Below, piece after piece: positions 25,049 to 32,736 of a DNA stretch of 64,000 nucleotides. The position numbers and the translations under genes were made by a program. The stretch lies in the NCBI GenBank assembly GCA_964629825.1, contig CAZVUW010000002.1, positions 1 to 64,000 on the forward strand, in the 5' to 3' direction. This stretch comes from CAZVUW01 sp964629825. Its GTDB lineage: Bacteria; Actinomycetota; Nitriliruptoria; Euzebyales; Egibacteraceae. Positions within the stretch are counted from its first letter, which is position 1. Each line of letters begins with the position of its first letter. The notes under the pieces are model-generated. The model made no database searches. It had not been told where the DNA came from and saw nothing but the letters and a program-made list of their open reading frames with translations.

Positions 25049-26977
25049 TCAGTCCGAGGCGCCGTCGGCGGCCGGGCGGGGCTCGACCCTCGACTCGGGT
25101 TGCCACAGCAGCTGCAGGGCGACCAGCGCGACCGCCCCGAGCAGGCCCACGGCGTCGGCGATGGGGTGCGGGAAGACCAGCAGCAGGGCGAAGGCGATGA
25201 AGCCGGCACGCTCCCACGGGACCATTCGACGCCGCAGGTAGCCGGTCAGACCCGCGGCGAGCAGGCCCACCCCGATCACGGCGAACACGAGCGCGACCGC
25301 GATCTGGGTCGCTGTCCCCTGAAGGATCAGCGCCGGCCGGTACACGAACATGAAGGGCAGGATGAAGCCGGCCAGCCCGAGCCGCATCGACTCCACCATC
25401 GTCCGCATCAGGGGCGCACCCGCTATGCCCGCGCCGACGGTGGGCCCGAGCGCGGTCGGCGGCGTCAGGTCCGACATGACCCCGAAGTAGAAGACGAAGA
25501 AGTGCGCTGCGATCAGCGGCACGCCGAAGTCCGCCAGGGCGGGCGCGGTGAGGATCGCCAGGATCAGGTAGGTGGGCACGGTGGGCAGCCCGGTCCCGAG
25601 CAGCAGCGACGCGAGCATCGTCAGGATCAGCAGGACCAGCAGCCGGCCGCCGCTGAGGTTGATCAGCAGAGACGACAGCTTGAGGCCGATCCCCGTGGTG
25701 CCCACGGTTGCGATGACGATCTGGACGGCGGCCGTGGCGGTCGCCACGATCAGGCCGCCCTTGGCTCCCGCGATGATGCCGTTGATGATCCGGCCGGCCT
25801 GGAGCGTCCGGCGCTGCACCAGCCGGCGGCCGAACTCGAGCACCAGGAGCAGCATCGTCGCCTGGAACGCGCCCAGGGCGACGGAGCGCTGGAAGACGCC
25901 CAGCACGAAGATCAGCAGACCCAGCGGAGGGAGGAAGTGCCAGCCGGCCGCCAGGACCGGCTTCAGCGGCGGGCGCTCCGCACGGTCGAGCGACGGCAGG
26001 TTCTGCTTCACCGCTTCGAGGTGCACCGCCAGCATGACCATCAGGTAGAAGAGCAGCGCCGGGATGATGGCGTGCCGGATGATCGTGCTGTAGGAGACCT
26101 GCAGGAAGTCGGCCATCACGAACGCCGACGCGCCCATGATCGGCGGCAGGATCTGCCCGCCGATCGAGGCCGAGGCCTCGACCGCGGCCGCGAAGGCGGG
26201 CTGGTAGCCGGTCCGCTTCATCAGCGGGATGGTGAAGACCCCGGTGCTGGCGACGTTGGCCGGTCCAGTCCCGGACACGGTTCCGAACAGCGCCGAGGCC
26301 AGGACGGCGATCTTGCCGGCGCCGCCGCGCACGTGGCCCATGAGGCTGGTCGCGAGCTGCGTGAAGAAGGTCCCGCCGCCCAGGCTCACCAGCAGGGCGC
26401 CGAACAGGACCACGGGGAAGATCGTCGTCGCCGACGTCCCGACGGCCGAGCCGAGCATCCCCTCGATGCGCAGGTAGAGGAAGGACAGGACGCGCGGGAC
26501 CGGGAAGCCAGCGTGCCCCACCGGTCCGGGTAGGTGCTGACCCAGGAACGCGTAGGCCAGGAACAGCAGCGCCGTGATCCCGAGCGAGGGTCCGGTCGCC
26601 CGCCAGACCGCGATGATGGCGACCGCCAGAGCGCCCCAGGCCAGCCAGATGTCAATCGCGTGGGGGATCGTCAGCCGCTGGAACTCGGGATTGGAGAAGT
26701 AGATCAGCAGGTGGACCATCGACCAGACGCCCACGCCGGCCAGGACCAGGTCGATGACGTGCCGCAGCCGACCGAAGCGGCGGCTGGTCGGCAGCAGCGT
26801 GAAGGTCAGCGCGAACGCGAACGACATGTGGATCGTCCGCATGGGGGTCGGCGCCAGCGGGATCGTCGCGGCGATGTAGGACTGGAACAGCGCCCAGCCG
26901 GTGGCGATCAGCACCACCAGCCAGCGGCGCACGGGCCCGAGGTGGCTGACCTCCTCCGTCGTGCCCTCGTCGCCCAT
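25049..26977 (-). CDS. TRAP transporter fused permease (4TM/12TM, TAXI-associated)
   Basis: A polytopic membrane protein of at least 642 residues combining the small (4TM) and large (12TM) TRAP subunits, as is usual with TAXI-type binding proteins. Conserved blocks include FGTVSGTGPANVASTGVFTIPLMKR, SASIGGQILPPIMGASAFVMADFL and GVMSDLTPPTALGPTVGAGIAGAPL. It would use a sodium or proton gradient to import a carboxylate delivered by the upstream lipoprotein. ATG 26977 has no good ribosome site. Removing the N gap and one copy of the 55-bp repeat puts a GTG at 27228, with AAGGAG upstream, in frame 32 codons earlier; that is probably the true start (674 residues). Confidence 0.9.
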   Translation of the reverse strand: MGDEGTTEEVSHLGPVRRWLVVLIATGWALFQSYIAATIPLAPTPMRTIHMSFAFALTFTLLPTSRRFGRLRHVIDLVLAGVGVWSMVHLLIYFSNPEFQRLTIPHAIDIWLAWGALAVAIIAVWRATGPSLGITALLFLAYAFLGQHLPGPVGHAGFPVPRVLSFLYLRIEGMLGSAVGTSATTIFPVVLFGALLVSLGGGTFFTQLATSLMGHVRGGAGKIAVLASALFGTVSGTGPANVASTGVFTIPLMKRTGYQPAFAAAVEASASIGGQILPPIMGASAFVMADFLQVSYSTIIRHAIIPALLFYLMVMLAVHLEAVKQNLPSLDRAERPPLKPVLAAGWHFLPPLGLLIFVLGVFQRSVALGAFQATMLLLVLEFGRRLVQRRTLQAGRIINGIIAGAKGGLIVATATAAVQIVIATVGTTGIGLKLSSLLINLSGGRLLVLLILTMLASLLLGTGLPTVPTYLILAILTAPALADFGVPLIAAHFFVFYFGVMSDLTPPTALGPTVGAGIAGAPLMRTMVESMRLGLAGFILPFMFVYRPALILQGTATQIAVALVFAVIGVGLLAAGLTGYLRRRMVPWERAGFIAFALLLVFPHPIADAVGLLGAVALVALQLLWQPESRVEPRPAADGASD

Positions 26978-27016
26978 GACGACGTCCTCGCCGGGTGCCG
27001 GCAGCGTCCCGCCCGG

Positions 27017-27071
27017 AACCTTGTCGGCGCCCCCCGCAGGGCCGCTACCGCTTCCGCTGCTTGAGCGGCTC
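27017..27071. repeat. 55-bp direct repeat, left copy at assembly gap
   Basis: These 55 bases (beginning AACCTTGTCGGCGCCC, ending TTGAGCGGCTC) are identical to 27172-27226 on the other side of the N run. Two identical contig ends around a fixed 100-N spacer are typical of a scaffolding gap that hides an overlap, not of a biological repeat. Confidence 0.95.
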
Positions 27072-27171
27072 NNNNNNNNNNNNNNNNNNNNNNNNNNNNN
27101 NNNNNNNNNNNNNNNNNNNNNNNNNNNNNNNNNNNNNNNNNNNNNNNNNNNNNNNNNNNNNNNNNNNNNNN
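27072..27171. other. Assembly gap (100 N)
   Basis: Exactly 100 unknown bases. Flanked by the same 55-bp sequence on each side, so its real length is probably negative (the contigs overlap). It falls within the 5' end of the TRAP permease gene. Confidence 0.99.
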
Positions 27172-27226
27172 AACCTTGTCGGCGCCCCCCGCAGGGCCGC
27201 TACCGCTTCCGCTGCTTGAGCGGCTC
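27172..27226. repeat. 55-bp direct repeat, right copy at assembly gap
   Basis: Identical to 27017-27071. The copy is followed by the probable true GTG start (27226-27228) and ribosome site of the TRAP permease gene on the minus strand. Confidence 0.95.
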
Positions 27227-27255
27227 ACGTCACTCCTTCCCGGAGGCCGGCGTGC

Positions 27256-27288
27256 CGGCTGGCCGCGCCCGCAGCGCGCGGCCAGCCG
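27256..27288 (-). promoter_or_regulatory. Intercistronic hairpin between TAXI receptor and TRAP permease
   Basis: CGGCTGGCCGCG (27256-27267) and CGCGGCCAGCCG (27277-27288) form a perfect 12-bp GC-rich stem with a 9-nt loop, 15 nt downstream of the receptor stop. There is no U tract. In receptor-permease operons such hairpins usually protect the receptor mRNA from 3' decay or partly terminate, giving excess receptor over permease. Confidence 0.7.
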
Positions 27289-27303
27289 ACGGCACTCCGG
27301 TCG

Positions 27304-28392
27304 CTACGGGCGTAGCAGTCCCTTCTCGGTGAGGTACCGCTCGGTGCCCGGGTGCAGCTTGAAGCCCTGCGCCTCCGCGGTGGCCTCGGCGGTCGAGGTC
27401 GTCGCACCGGGGAAGGTCCGGACCAGCTGGTCGTAGTTCTCGTCAAGGGCCTTGGCGAGGGTGTAGGCCACGTCCTCCGGCATGTCCTCCTGCACCACGG
27501 CGTAGAACCACTCATCGACGGTGGGCAGCGCCTCGTCCTGGCCGGGGTAGGTGCCTGCCGGGATCTCCGAGAGCACGAACTCGTCGGAGCCCTCGACCAG
27601 GCACTCGAGGACGTCGTCACCGATCGGGACCAGGCGACCGCCGCGCGGGCTCTCGATGACCTCGACGAACTGGGGAGTCGGGTTCGGTCCCTGCGCCGCC
27701 CAGGCGTCGATGTTGCCGTCCTTGTAGGCGGCGACGGCCTCGTCCTTGCCGATCGGCTGGAGCTGGAAGTCGGACTCGGACAGGCCCGCGCACTCGATCG
27801 CGGCCATGAACAGCGGGTGCTCGCCACCGCCGGGGATGCCGATGGCGATACGGCGCCCGACCAGGTCGGCGAGCGACTCCGCCTCGACGTCGGGGGCGAC
27901 GATCAGCGCCCAGCTGACGTTGAAGATGTTCCACAGGGTGCGGTACTTCGCATCCTGGACCGCGGTCGCGGAGCCGGTCGCGCTGATGGCGTCACCGGGT
28001 GCGGTGATGGCGAACTCGAGCTCGCCGCTGTCCATCAGGAGGGCGTTCTCCTGGGTGCCACCCGCCTGCACGGAGGTGTTCATGCCCAGGACCTGGTTGA
28101 AGACCTGGCTGGCCGCGACCATCCAGTTGTAGCCGGAGCCACCTTGCGAGGAGCCGACCAGGACCATGTCCTGGTACTCCTCAGGGATCTCGGCGGTCTC
28201 ACCGCCGTCGGTGGCCTCGTCGGCCGTGTCCTCGGTGGCCTCCGTGGAGTCCTCCGCGGTCTCCTCGGCCGCGGTGTCCGCCTCCGTGGACTCGTCTGCG
28301 GTGTCCCCGCCCGAGTCTCCGCAAGCCGTTGCGAGCAGCATCGCAGCCAGCAGGACTGCGACCATCGATAGTGTGCGGTGAGCCCTGATCAT
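27304..28392 (-). CDS. TAXI-family TRAP transporter solute-binding lipoprotein
   Basis: A 362-residue exported receptor. The signal peptide ends in LLATAC (lipidated Cys24), followed by a very acidic Glu/Asp/Thr linker of about 50 residues. The TAXI domain starts at about residue 78: VLVGSSQGGSGYNWMVAASQVFNQ, then AGGTQENALLMDSGELEFAI and GRRIAIGIPGGGEHPLF. TAXI receptors bind dicarboxylates, glutamate or other acids. ATG 28392 is preferred over an upstream ATG because GGAGG sits 6 nt before it and the signal peptide then has normal length. Its permease is encoded directly downstream. Confidence 0.92.
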   Translation of the reverse strand: MIRAHRTLSMVAVLLAAMLLATACGDSGGDTADESTEADTAAEETAEDSTEATEDTADEATDGGETAEIPEEYQDMVLVGSSQGGSGYNWMVAASQVFNQVLGMNTSVQAGGTQENALLMDSGELEFAITAPGDAISATGSATAVQDAKYRTLWNIFNVSWALIVAPDVEAESLADLVGRRIAIGIPGGGEHPLFMAAIECAGLSESDFQLQPIGKDEAVAAYKDGNIDAWAAQGPNPTPQFVEVIESPRGGRLVPIGDDVLECLVEGSDEFVLSEIPAGTYPGQDEALPTVDEWFYAVVQEDMPEDVAYTLAKALDENYDQLVRTFPGATTSTAEATAEAQGFKLHPGTERYLTEKGLLRP

Positions 28393-28417
28393 GCGGCGCC
28401 TCCTGCCAGCAACAGGG

Positions 28418-28434
28418 ATAATGATAGGCATTAT
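28418..28434 (-). promoter_or_regulatory. Operator-like inverted repeat before the TAXI receptor gene
   Basis: ATAATG (28418-28423), five bases, then CATTAT (28429-28434) form a perfect 6+6 inverted repeat 26 bp upstream of the start codon, in an otherwise GC-rich region. Minus-strand CATTAT or TATCAT could be the -10 hexamer, so a protein bound here would block transcription. Core ATGATAGGCAT is nearly identical to ATGATAGCCAT at 43061-43071. Confidence 0.5.
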
Positions 28435-28483
28435 TCAGCGCTGGAGGTCAGCGCGTCAATGGGTTACCGGCAGGTAGTCCGGC

Positions 28484-29632
28484 TCAGCGCGGCAGGCCGA
28501 GGACCCGCTCCGACAGGATCTGGCGCTGGATCTCGGAGGTGCCACCGGCGATCGTGGCCCCGTGGGCGGTCAGGAAGCGCTGGCGCCACTCCGCGCCGCG
28601 CTCCCCCGCTGCGAACTCGGGACCGAGCGCATCGGCCGCGAGGGCGGCCACGTCCTGCTGAAGCTGCGAGGACGTCAGCTTGAGCACCGACATCCGCGGG
28701 TCGGCGGCGCTGCCCTCCCCGCTCGTGTCCGACAGCAGCCGGAACCAGGTCCAGCGCAGCAGCTGCACGCGATTCCACAGCTCCACCCAGCGCGATCTGA
28801 ACAAGGCGTCGTCCGCTCCGCGCTCGGCGACGTCGCTGCGGAGCCGCCGCAGCACCACCGCGAGGCTGATCGCGATCGACCCGAGCATCCTGCGCTCACG
28901 GCCCAGGATCGACAGGGCGATCTGCCAGCCCTGGCCGGGCTCGCCGATCACCTCGTGCGCCTCGACCGGCACGTCGTCGAGGAAGACCTCGTTGAAGCGC
29001 GACTCCTCGTCCATCTGAAGGATCGGCCGGACCTCGATGCCGGGTCGGTCCATCGGCAGCACGAAGCAGGTGATGCCGCGGTGGCGGGTCGCCTCCGGAT
29101 CCGTCCGCGCGAGCAGCAGGCCGTAGTCGGAGTACTGCGCGCCGCTGGTCCAGACCTTCTGGCCGCTGACGCGCCAGCCATCGCCGTCGCGGACTGCGCG
29201 CGCCTGGATGCCCGCCAGGTCAGAGCCGGCGTTCGGCTCGGAGAACAGCTGGCACCACAGCTCGTCGCCGCGCAGGATCGGCGGCAGGTGCCGCTCGCGC
29301 TGGTCGTCCCGGCCGTGGCTGATCAGGATCGGACCGGCCAGCTCCATGCTGACGAAGCTGAGCTGGCGGGGCAGGCCGCGGCGAGCCATCTCCTCCGCGT
29401 ACAGGGCCTGCTCCGCCGCGGTCGCGCCGGCGCCGCCGTGCTCGCGCGGCCAGGACAGACCCGCCCAGCCGCCCTCGTGCAGCAGCCGCTGCCAGGCCCT
29501 GCCGGCTGGCAGGTCCTCGACGGTGGGGGTGGCGCCGAAGTCGCGCAGGCCCTCCGGCACCTTGACGGCGTCGAGCCATTCCAGCAGGCGGGCGCGGAAG
29601 CGCTCCTCCGAGGGGTCGAGTCCGAGGTCCAT
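28484..29632 (-). CDS. Acyl-CoA dehydrogenase family protein (FadE type)
   Basis: A 382-residue acyl-CoA dehydrogenase of the actinobacterial FadE group. It shows LSWPREHGGAGATAAEQALYAEEMAR, CQLFSEPNAGSDLAGIQARA, VSGQKVWTSGAQYSDYGLLLART and the C-terminus TIAGGTSEIQRQILSERVLG. Where classical enzymes have the catalytic Glu in YEGTSEIQ, this protein has Gly in AGGTSEIQ; such chains often pair with another dehydrogenase or use a different base. ATG 29632 overlaps the SDR stop by one base (TGATG). It is the last gene of the operon starting at 33.9 kb. Confidence 0.9.
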   Translation of the reverse strand: MDLGLDPSEERFRARLLEWLDAVKVPEGLRDFGATPTVEDLPAGRAWQRLLHEGGWAGLSWPREHGGAGATAAEQALYAEEMARRGLPRQLSFVSMELAGPILISHGRDDQRERHLPPILRGDELWCQLFSEPNAGSDLAGIQARAVRDGDGWRVSGQKVWTSGAQYSDYGLLLARTDPEATRHRGITCFVLPMDRPGIEVRPILQMDEESRFNEVFLDDVPVEAHEVIGEPGQGWQIALSILGRERRMLGSIAISLAVVLRRLRSDVAERGADDALFRSRWVELWNRVQLLRWTWFRLLSDTSGEGSAADPRMSVLKLTSSQLQQDVAALAADALGPEFAAGERGAEWRQRFLTAHGATIAGGTSEIQRQILSERVLGLPR

Positions 29633-30390
29633 CAGCTCGCCATGTACAGGCCGCCGTCGATGCACAGCACCTGGCCGGTCACGTACGCCGCGCCGGGGGA
29701 CGCCAGGTAGACGAACGCGCTCGCGACCTCGTCCGGCTCGGCGAAGCGGCCGAGCGGGATCGATGCCAGGTAGCGCTCGCGCAGCTTCTCGTCGGTGCGG
29801 ATCTTCTCGGTCATGGGCGTGGCCGCGACCGGCGCGACCGAGTTCACGCGGATGTTGTGGCGCGCCAGCTCCTTGGCGGCCGACTTGGTCATCGCGGTGA
29901 TCGCGCCCTTGGCGCCGGCGTAGTTGATCTGCCCGATCGTCCCCTGGAGACCGGCCGAGGACGTGACGTTGAGGATGACCCCGCCGCGTCCGCGCTCGAT
30001 CATGCGGCGGGCGGCCTCGCGCACGCCCAGGAAGGTGCCGCGGGCGTGCACCGCCATCACCAGGTCGAAGTCCTCGACCGTCATCTTGTGGAGCATCGCC
30101 GGGCGGGTGACGCCCGCGTTGTTCACCCAGATGTCGATCGGCCCGAGCTCGGACTCGACCCGCCCGGCCAGGGCGACGACCGAGTCCTCTCGGGCGACGT
30201 CGGCACCGACGCCGAGGGTCCGCGCCCCGGTCTCGGCGGCGATCTGCGCGGCGGTCTCCTCGGCCGCGGCGGCGTCCAGGTCAGCCAGCGCCACGGCCGC
30301 CCCCGCGCGCGCGAAGGCGGCGCCGACCCCGGCGCCCAGGCCGCGCGCGCCGCCGGTCACCACCGCCACCAGGCCCTCGAGCTCAGCCAC
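29632..30390 (-). CDS. SDR family NAD(P)-dependent oxidoreductase
   Basis: A 252-residue classical short-chain dehydrogenase. It carries TGGARGLGAGVG (coenzyme site), NNAG, NVTSSAGLQG (Ser) and YAGAKGAITAM (Tyr-x-x-x-Lys), with an N-terminal LEGLVAVVTGG strand. In the context of acyl-CoA dehydrogenases and a thiolase, a 3-hydroxyacyl-CoA dehydrogenase role is likely. Its start overlaps the thiolase stop by 8 bp. Confidence 0.9.
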   Translation of the reverse strand: MAELEGLVAVVTGGARGLGAGVGAAFARAGAAVALADLDAAAAEETAAQIAAETGARTLGVGADVAREDSVVALAGRVESELGPIDIWVNNAGVTRPAMLHKMTVEDFDLVMAVHARGTFLGVREAARRMIERGRGGVILNVTSSAGLQGTIGQINYAGAKGAITAMTKSAAKELARHNIRVNSVAPVAATPMTEKIRTDEKLRERYLASIPLGRFAEPDEVASAFVYLASPGAAYVTGQVLCIDGGLYMAS

Positions 30391-31543
30391 CGGAGCCCTC
30401 CAGGATCGTCACCGCCGACACGGCGGTCGGCCCGCCGATGTTGTGCGCCAGGCCCCACCGCGCGCCGTCGACCTGGTTGGCGGCGTGGCCGCGGAGCTGC
30501 TCGAACAGCTCGACGCACTGCGCCACGCCGGTCGCCCCCGGCGGGTGGCCCTTGGCTTTGAGCCCGCCGCTGGGGTTGACGGGCAGGCGGCCCTCAAGGG
30601 TCGTGTCCCCGGACTCGATGAGCTTCTTGGCCTCGCCGCGGTCGCAGAAGCCGAGGTCCTCGTAGCTCATCAGCTCGACCCCGGTGAAGCAGTCGTGCAC
30701 CTCCGCCACGTCGATGTCGCCCGGGCCGATCCCGGCCATCTCGTAGGCGCGGCGCGCGGCCTTGACGGTCGCGGGGAAGGTGGTCATGTCGGGCTTGTGG
30801 GCGTGCATCACGCGGTCCAGGCCGAGGCCGAAGCCGCGCACCCACACGGGCCGGTCGGTGTATCGGGACACCACGTCCCCCGCCACGAGGATCACCGCCG
30901 CCGCGCCGTCGCTCTGCGGGGTGCAATCCAGCAGGCCGAACGGTCCGACCACGCGCGGTGCGCTGAGGACCTGGTCGACGGTGATCTCGAAGCGCATGTG
31001 CGCGTAGGGGTTGGTGACGGCGTTGTGGTGGTTCTTGACCGCGACCATCGCCAGGTGCTCGGGAGCGACGTCGTGCTCGTGCATGTAGCGGGTCACGTGC
31101 AGGGCGAAGTTGGCCGGTGCGATCAGCCCCAGCGGGAAGTCCCAGCCCTTGTCACGTGACAGCCCCATCCAGTCCCAGAAGGTGGAGCGGACTGAGGTCT
31201 CGCGGGTCTTGTCCGCCCCGATCACCAGCGCCACGTCGACCATCCCCGACCCGATGGCCAGGGCGGCGTTGCGGACGGCGTCGTTGCCGGTCGCGCACTG
31301 GTTCTCAACGCGCGTGATCGGGATGTCGAGCAGCCCGCAGGAGTCGGCCAGCACGCCGCTCGGGAAGCCGTCGGCGGTCTGGAGCTGCCCGAACCAGGCG
31401 GCCTGGAGCTCGCCGCGCTCCATCCCCTTGTCGACCGAGGACAGCGCCGCCGACAGGGCGCCCGGCAGCATCTCCTTGATGCCCTGGTCGAACAGCTCGC
31501 CGAAGCGGATCATGCCGGCCCCGGCGATCGCCACCTCCCTCAT
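30383..31543 (-). CDS. Thiolase family protein (SCP2-thiolase-like acetyl-CoA acyltransferase)
   Basis: A 386-residue thiolase-fold protein. Cys83 in VENQCATGNDAVRNAA is the nucleophile; HDCFTGVELMSYEDLGF and GGLKAKGHPPGATGVAQ carry the second-half His residues. The pattern is that of the SCPx/lipid-transfer thiolases used for branched or steroid side chains, not of the classical FadA. The companion OB-fold protein directly upstream (4-bp overlap) matches the usual pairing of such thiolases with a DUF35 partner. Predicted step: thiolytic cleavage of a 3-oxoacyl-CoA. Confidence 0.9.
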   Translation of the reverse strand: MREVAIAGAGMIRFGELFDQGIKEMLPGALSAALSSVDKGMERGELQAAWFGQLQTADGFPSGVLADSCGLLDIPITRVENQCATGNDAVRNAALAIGSGMVDVALVIGADKTRETSVRSTFWDWMGLSRDKGWDFPLGLIAPANFALHVTRYMHEHDVAPEHLAMVAVKNHHNAVTNPYAHMRFEITVDQVLSAPRVVGPFGLLDCTPQSDGAAAVILVAGDVVSRYTDRPVWVRGFGLGLDRVMHAHKPDMTTFPATVKAARRAYEMAGIGPGDIDVAEVHDCFTGVELMSYEDLGFCDRGEAKKLIESGDTTLEGRLPVNPSGGLKAKGHPPGATGVAQCVELFEQLRGHAANQVDGARWGLAHNIGGPTAVSAVTILEGSGG

Positions 31544-32736
31544 GCCGCCGCCTCCGCTGATACCGGCTCCGGCTGGAAGCCATAGCCGTAGTCGGGCACA
31601 CCCTCACGAATCGCGACCCGGCGCAGGACCAGGCGGCCCCTGGCACCGATTGACACCTGCGAGCCGGCGCTGTCGGTGACGTGAGCGAGGACGCGCAGCG
31701 GCAGCTCGTCCAGCTGCACGATCGCCAGGCCGTAGGGCCCCGGCATCCCCGGGACCGGCGCGTGCACGGTCACGGCCGTGTAGACCTCGCCGGTGTACGG
31801 CAGCGGCAGCGGCTCCGTGTCGTCTTCCGCCCCGCAGGACAGGCACACGCTGCGAGGTGGGAAGCTGACCTCGCCGCAGCTGCAGCGGGCCCCGATCAGA
31901 CCCACCTTGGCGCGGAACGCGCGGTCATATGCGGGCAGCGACAGCGGGATCTCCGCTGCGTGCTGCGGCGGCTGGGGGGCGGCAGAGAGTGGGAGGGCTG
32001 GCAGCGCGGAGCGGCACAGCGAGATCCGCGCGGCGTCGGCGACCTCGAGAGCGGCGCCGCGGGCGGCGTCGAGGGCGACGACGCGCCCATCGCGCTTCGC
32101 CTCGATCAGGGCGGCGAGCGCGAACAGCGGCGCGGCGGCACCGACCTGGCTGACGGTGTCAGCGCTGCCCAGACGTTCGGCCTGTCGTGGTGCGACTCCG
32201 ACGATCACCGAGCCGTCACCGCCGAGGCGATCCAGGACCGGGCGCCAGCCGCGGTCGCGCTCCAGGCGGGCGTCGTCGTACGCGCGCAGCGACGGGGAGC
32301 CGACGTGCTGCACGCGCATCGGCAAGGCGCCCTCGACGCGACCGCCGTCGGACAGGACAGCGCCGTCATCGCCGAGCACGGCCGCCGCGGCACCCGCGCT
32401 GCCATCGGTCTGGGCGTCGACGCCGATCACCAGCGTGCCGGCGCCCGCCGAGGTGAGCGCATCGACGGCGTCGGGCGCGGCACCCACGCGCAGCTCCACC
32501 GGGATGTCCTCGGCCAGGCCGAGCCCGAGCGTGATGACCGCGGGAGTGGCGCCCTCGAGCACGTCTGGGCGCTGGGTGACCACGGCCACGCGGCGGATCT
32601 CGGCGCAGGGCGCGACCTTGAGCGCGGCCAGGCCGGCGGCGACCGCCATGGTGGTCACGTCCTCGTCGGGCCCCGCGACGCGCCGCCCCCGGTCCTCCCA
32701 GGCCGGCTCGTAGGTTCCGATGGAGGCGAGGTTCAT
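31540..32736 (-). CDS. Ketoacyl-synthase/HMG-CoA-synthase-like protein fused to DUF35 OB-fold zinc ribbon
   Basis: A 398-residue two-domain protein. Residues 1 to about 255 resemble a degenerate thiolase/HMG-CoA-synthase fold (ASIGTYEPAW start, MAVAAGLAALKVA, TLVIGVDAQTDGSAGAAAAVLGDD); I see no convincing active-site cysteine. Residues about 270-398 are a DUF35 module: a zinc ribbon with Cys pairs CSCG and CLSCG, then an OB-fold (PLPYTGEVYTAVTVHAP, GPYGLAIVQLDE). DUF35 proteins bind acyl-CoA and shield thiolase partners. Start and stop overlap both neighbours by 4 bp. Confidence 0.8.
   Translation of the reverse strand: MNLASIGTYEPAWEDRGRRVAGPDEDVTTMAVAAGLAALKVAPCAEIRRVAVVTQRPDVLEGATPAVITLGLGLAEDIPVELRVGAAPDAVDALTSAGAGTLVIGVDAQTDGSAGAAAAVLGDDGAVLSDGGRVEGALPMRVQHVGSPSLRAYDDARLERDRGWRPVLDRLGGDGSVIVGVAPRQAERLGSADTVSQVGAAAPLFALAALIEAKRDGRVVALDAARGAALEVADAARISLCRSALPALPLSAAPQPPQHAAEIPLSLPAYDRAFRAKVGLIGARCSCGEVSFPPRSVCLSCGAEDDTEPLPLPYTGEVYTAVTVHAPVPGMPGPYGLAIVQLDELPLRVLAHVTDSAGSQVSIGARGRLVLRRVAIREGVPDYGYGFQPEPVSAEAAA

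Noticed and set aside
27017..27226. A true 55-bp tandem or transposon target duplication.
   Set aside because: The only material between the copies is exactly 100 N, and joining them restores one open frame, so it is an assembly overlap.
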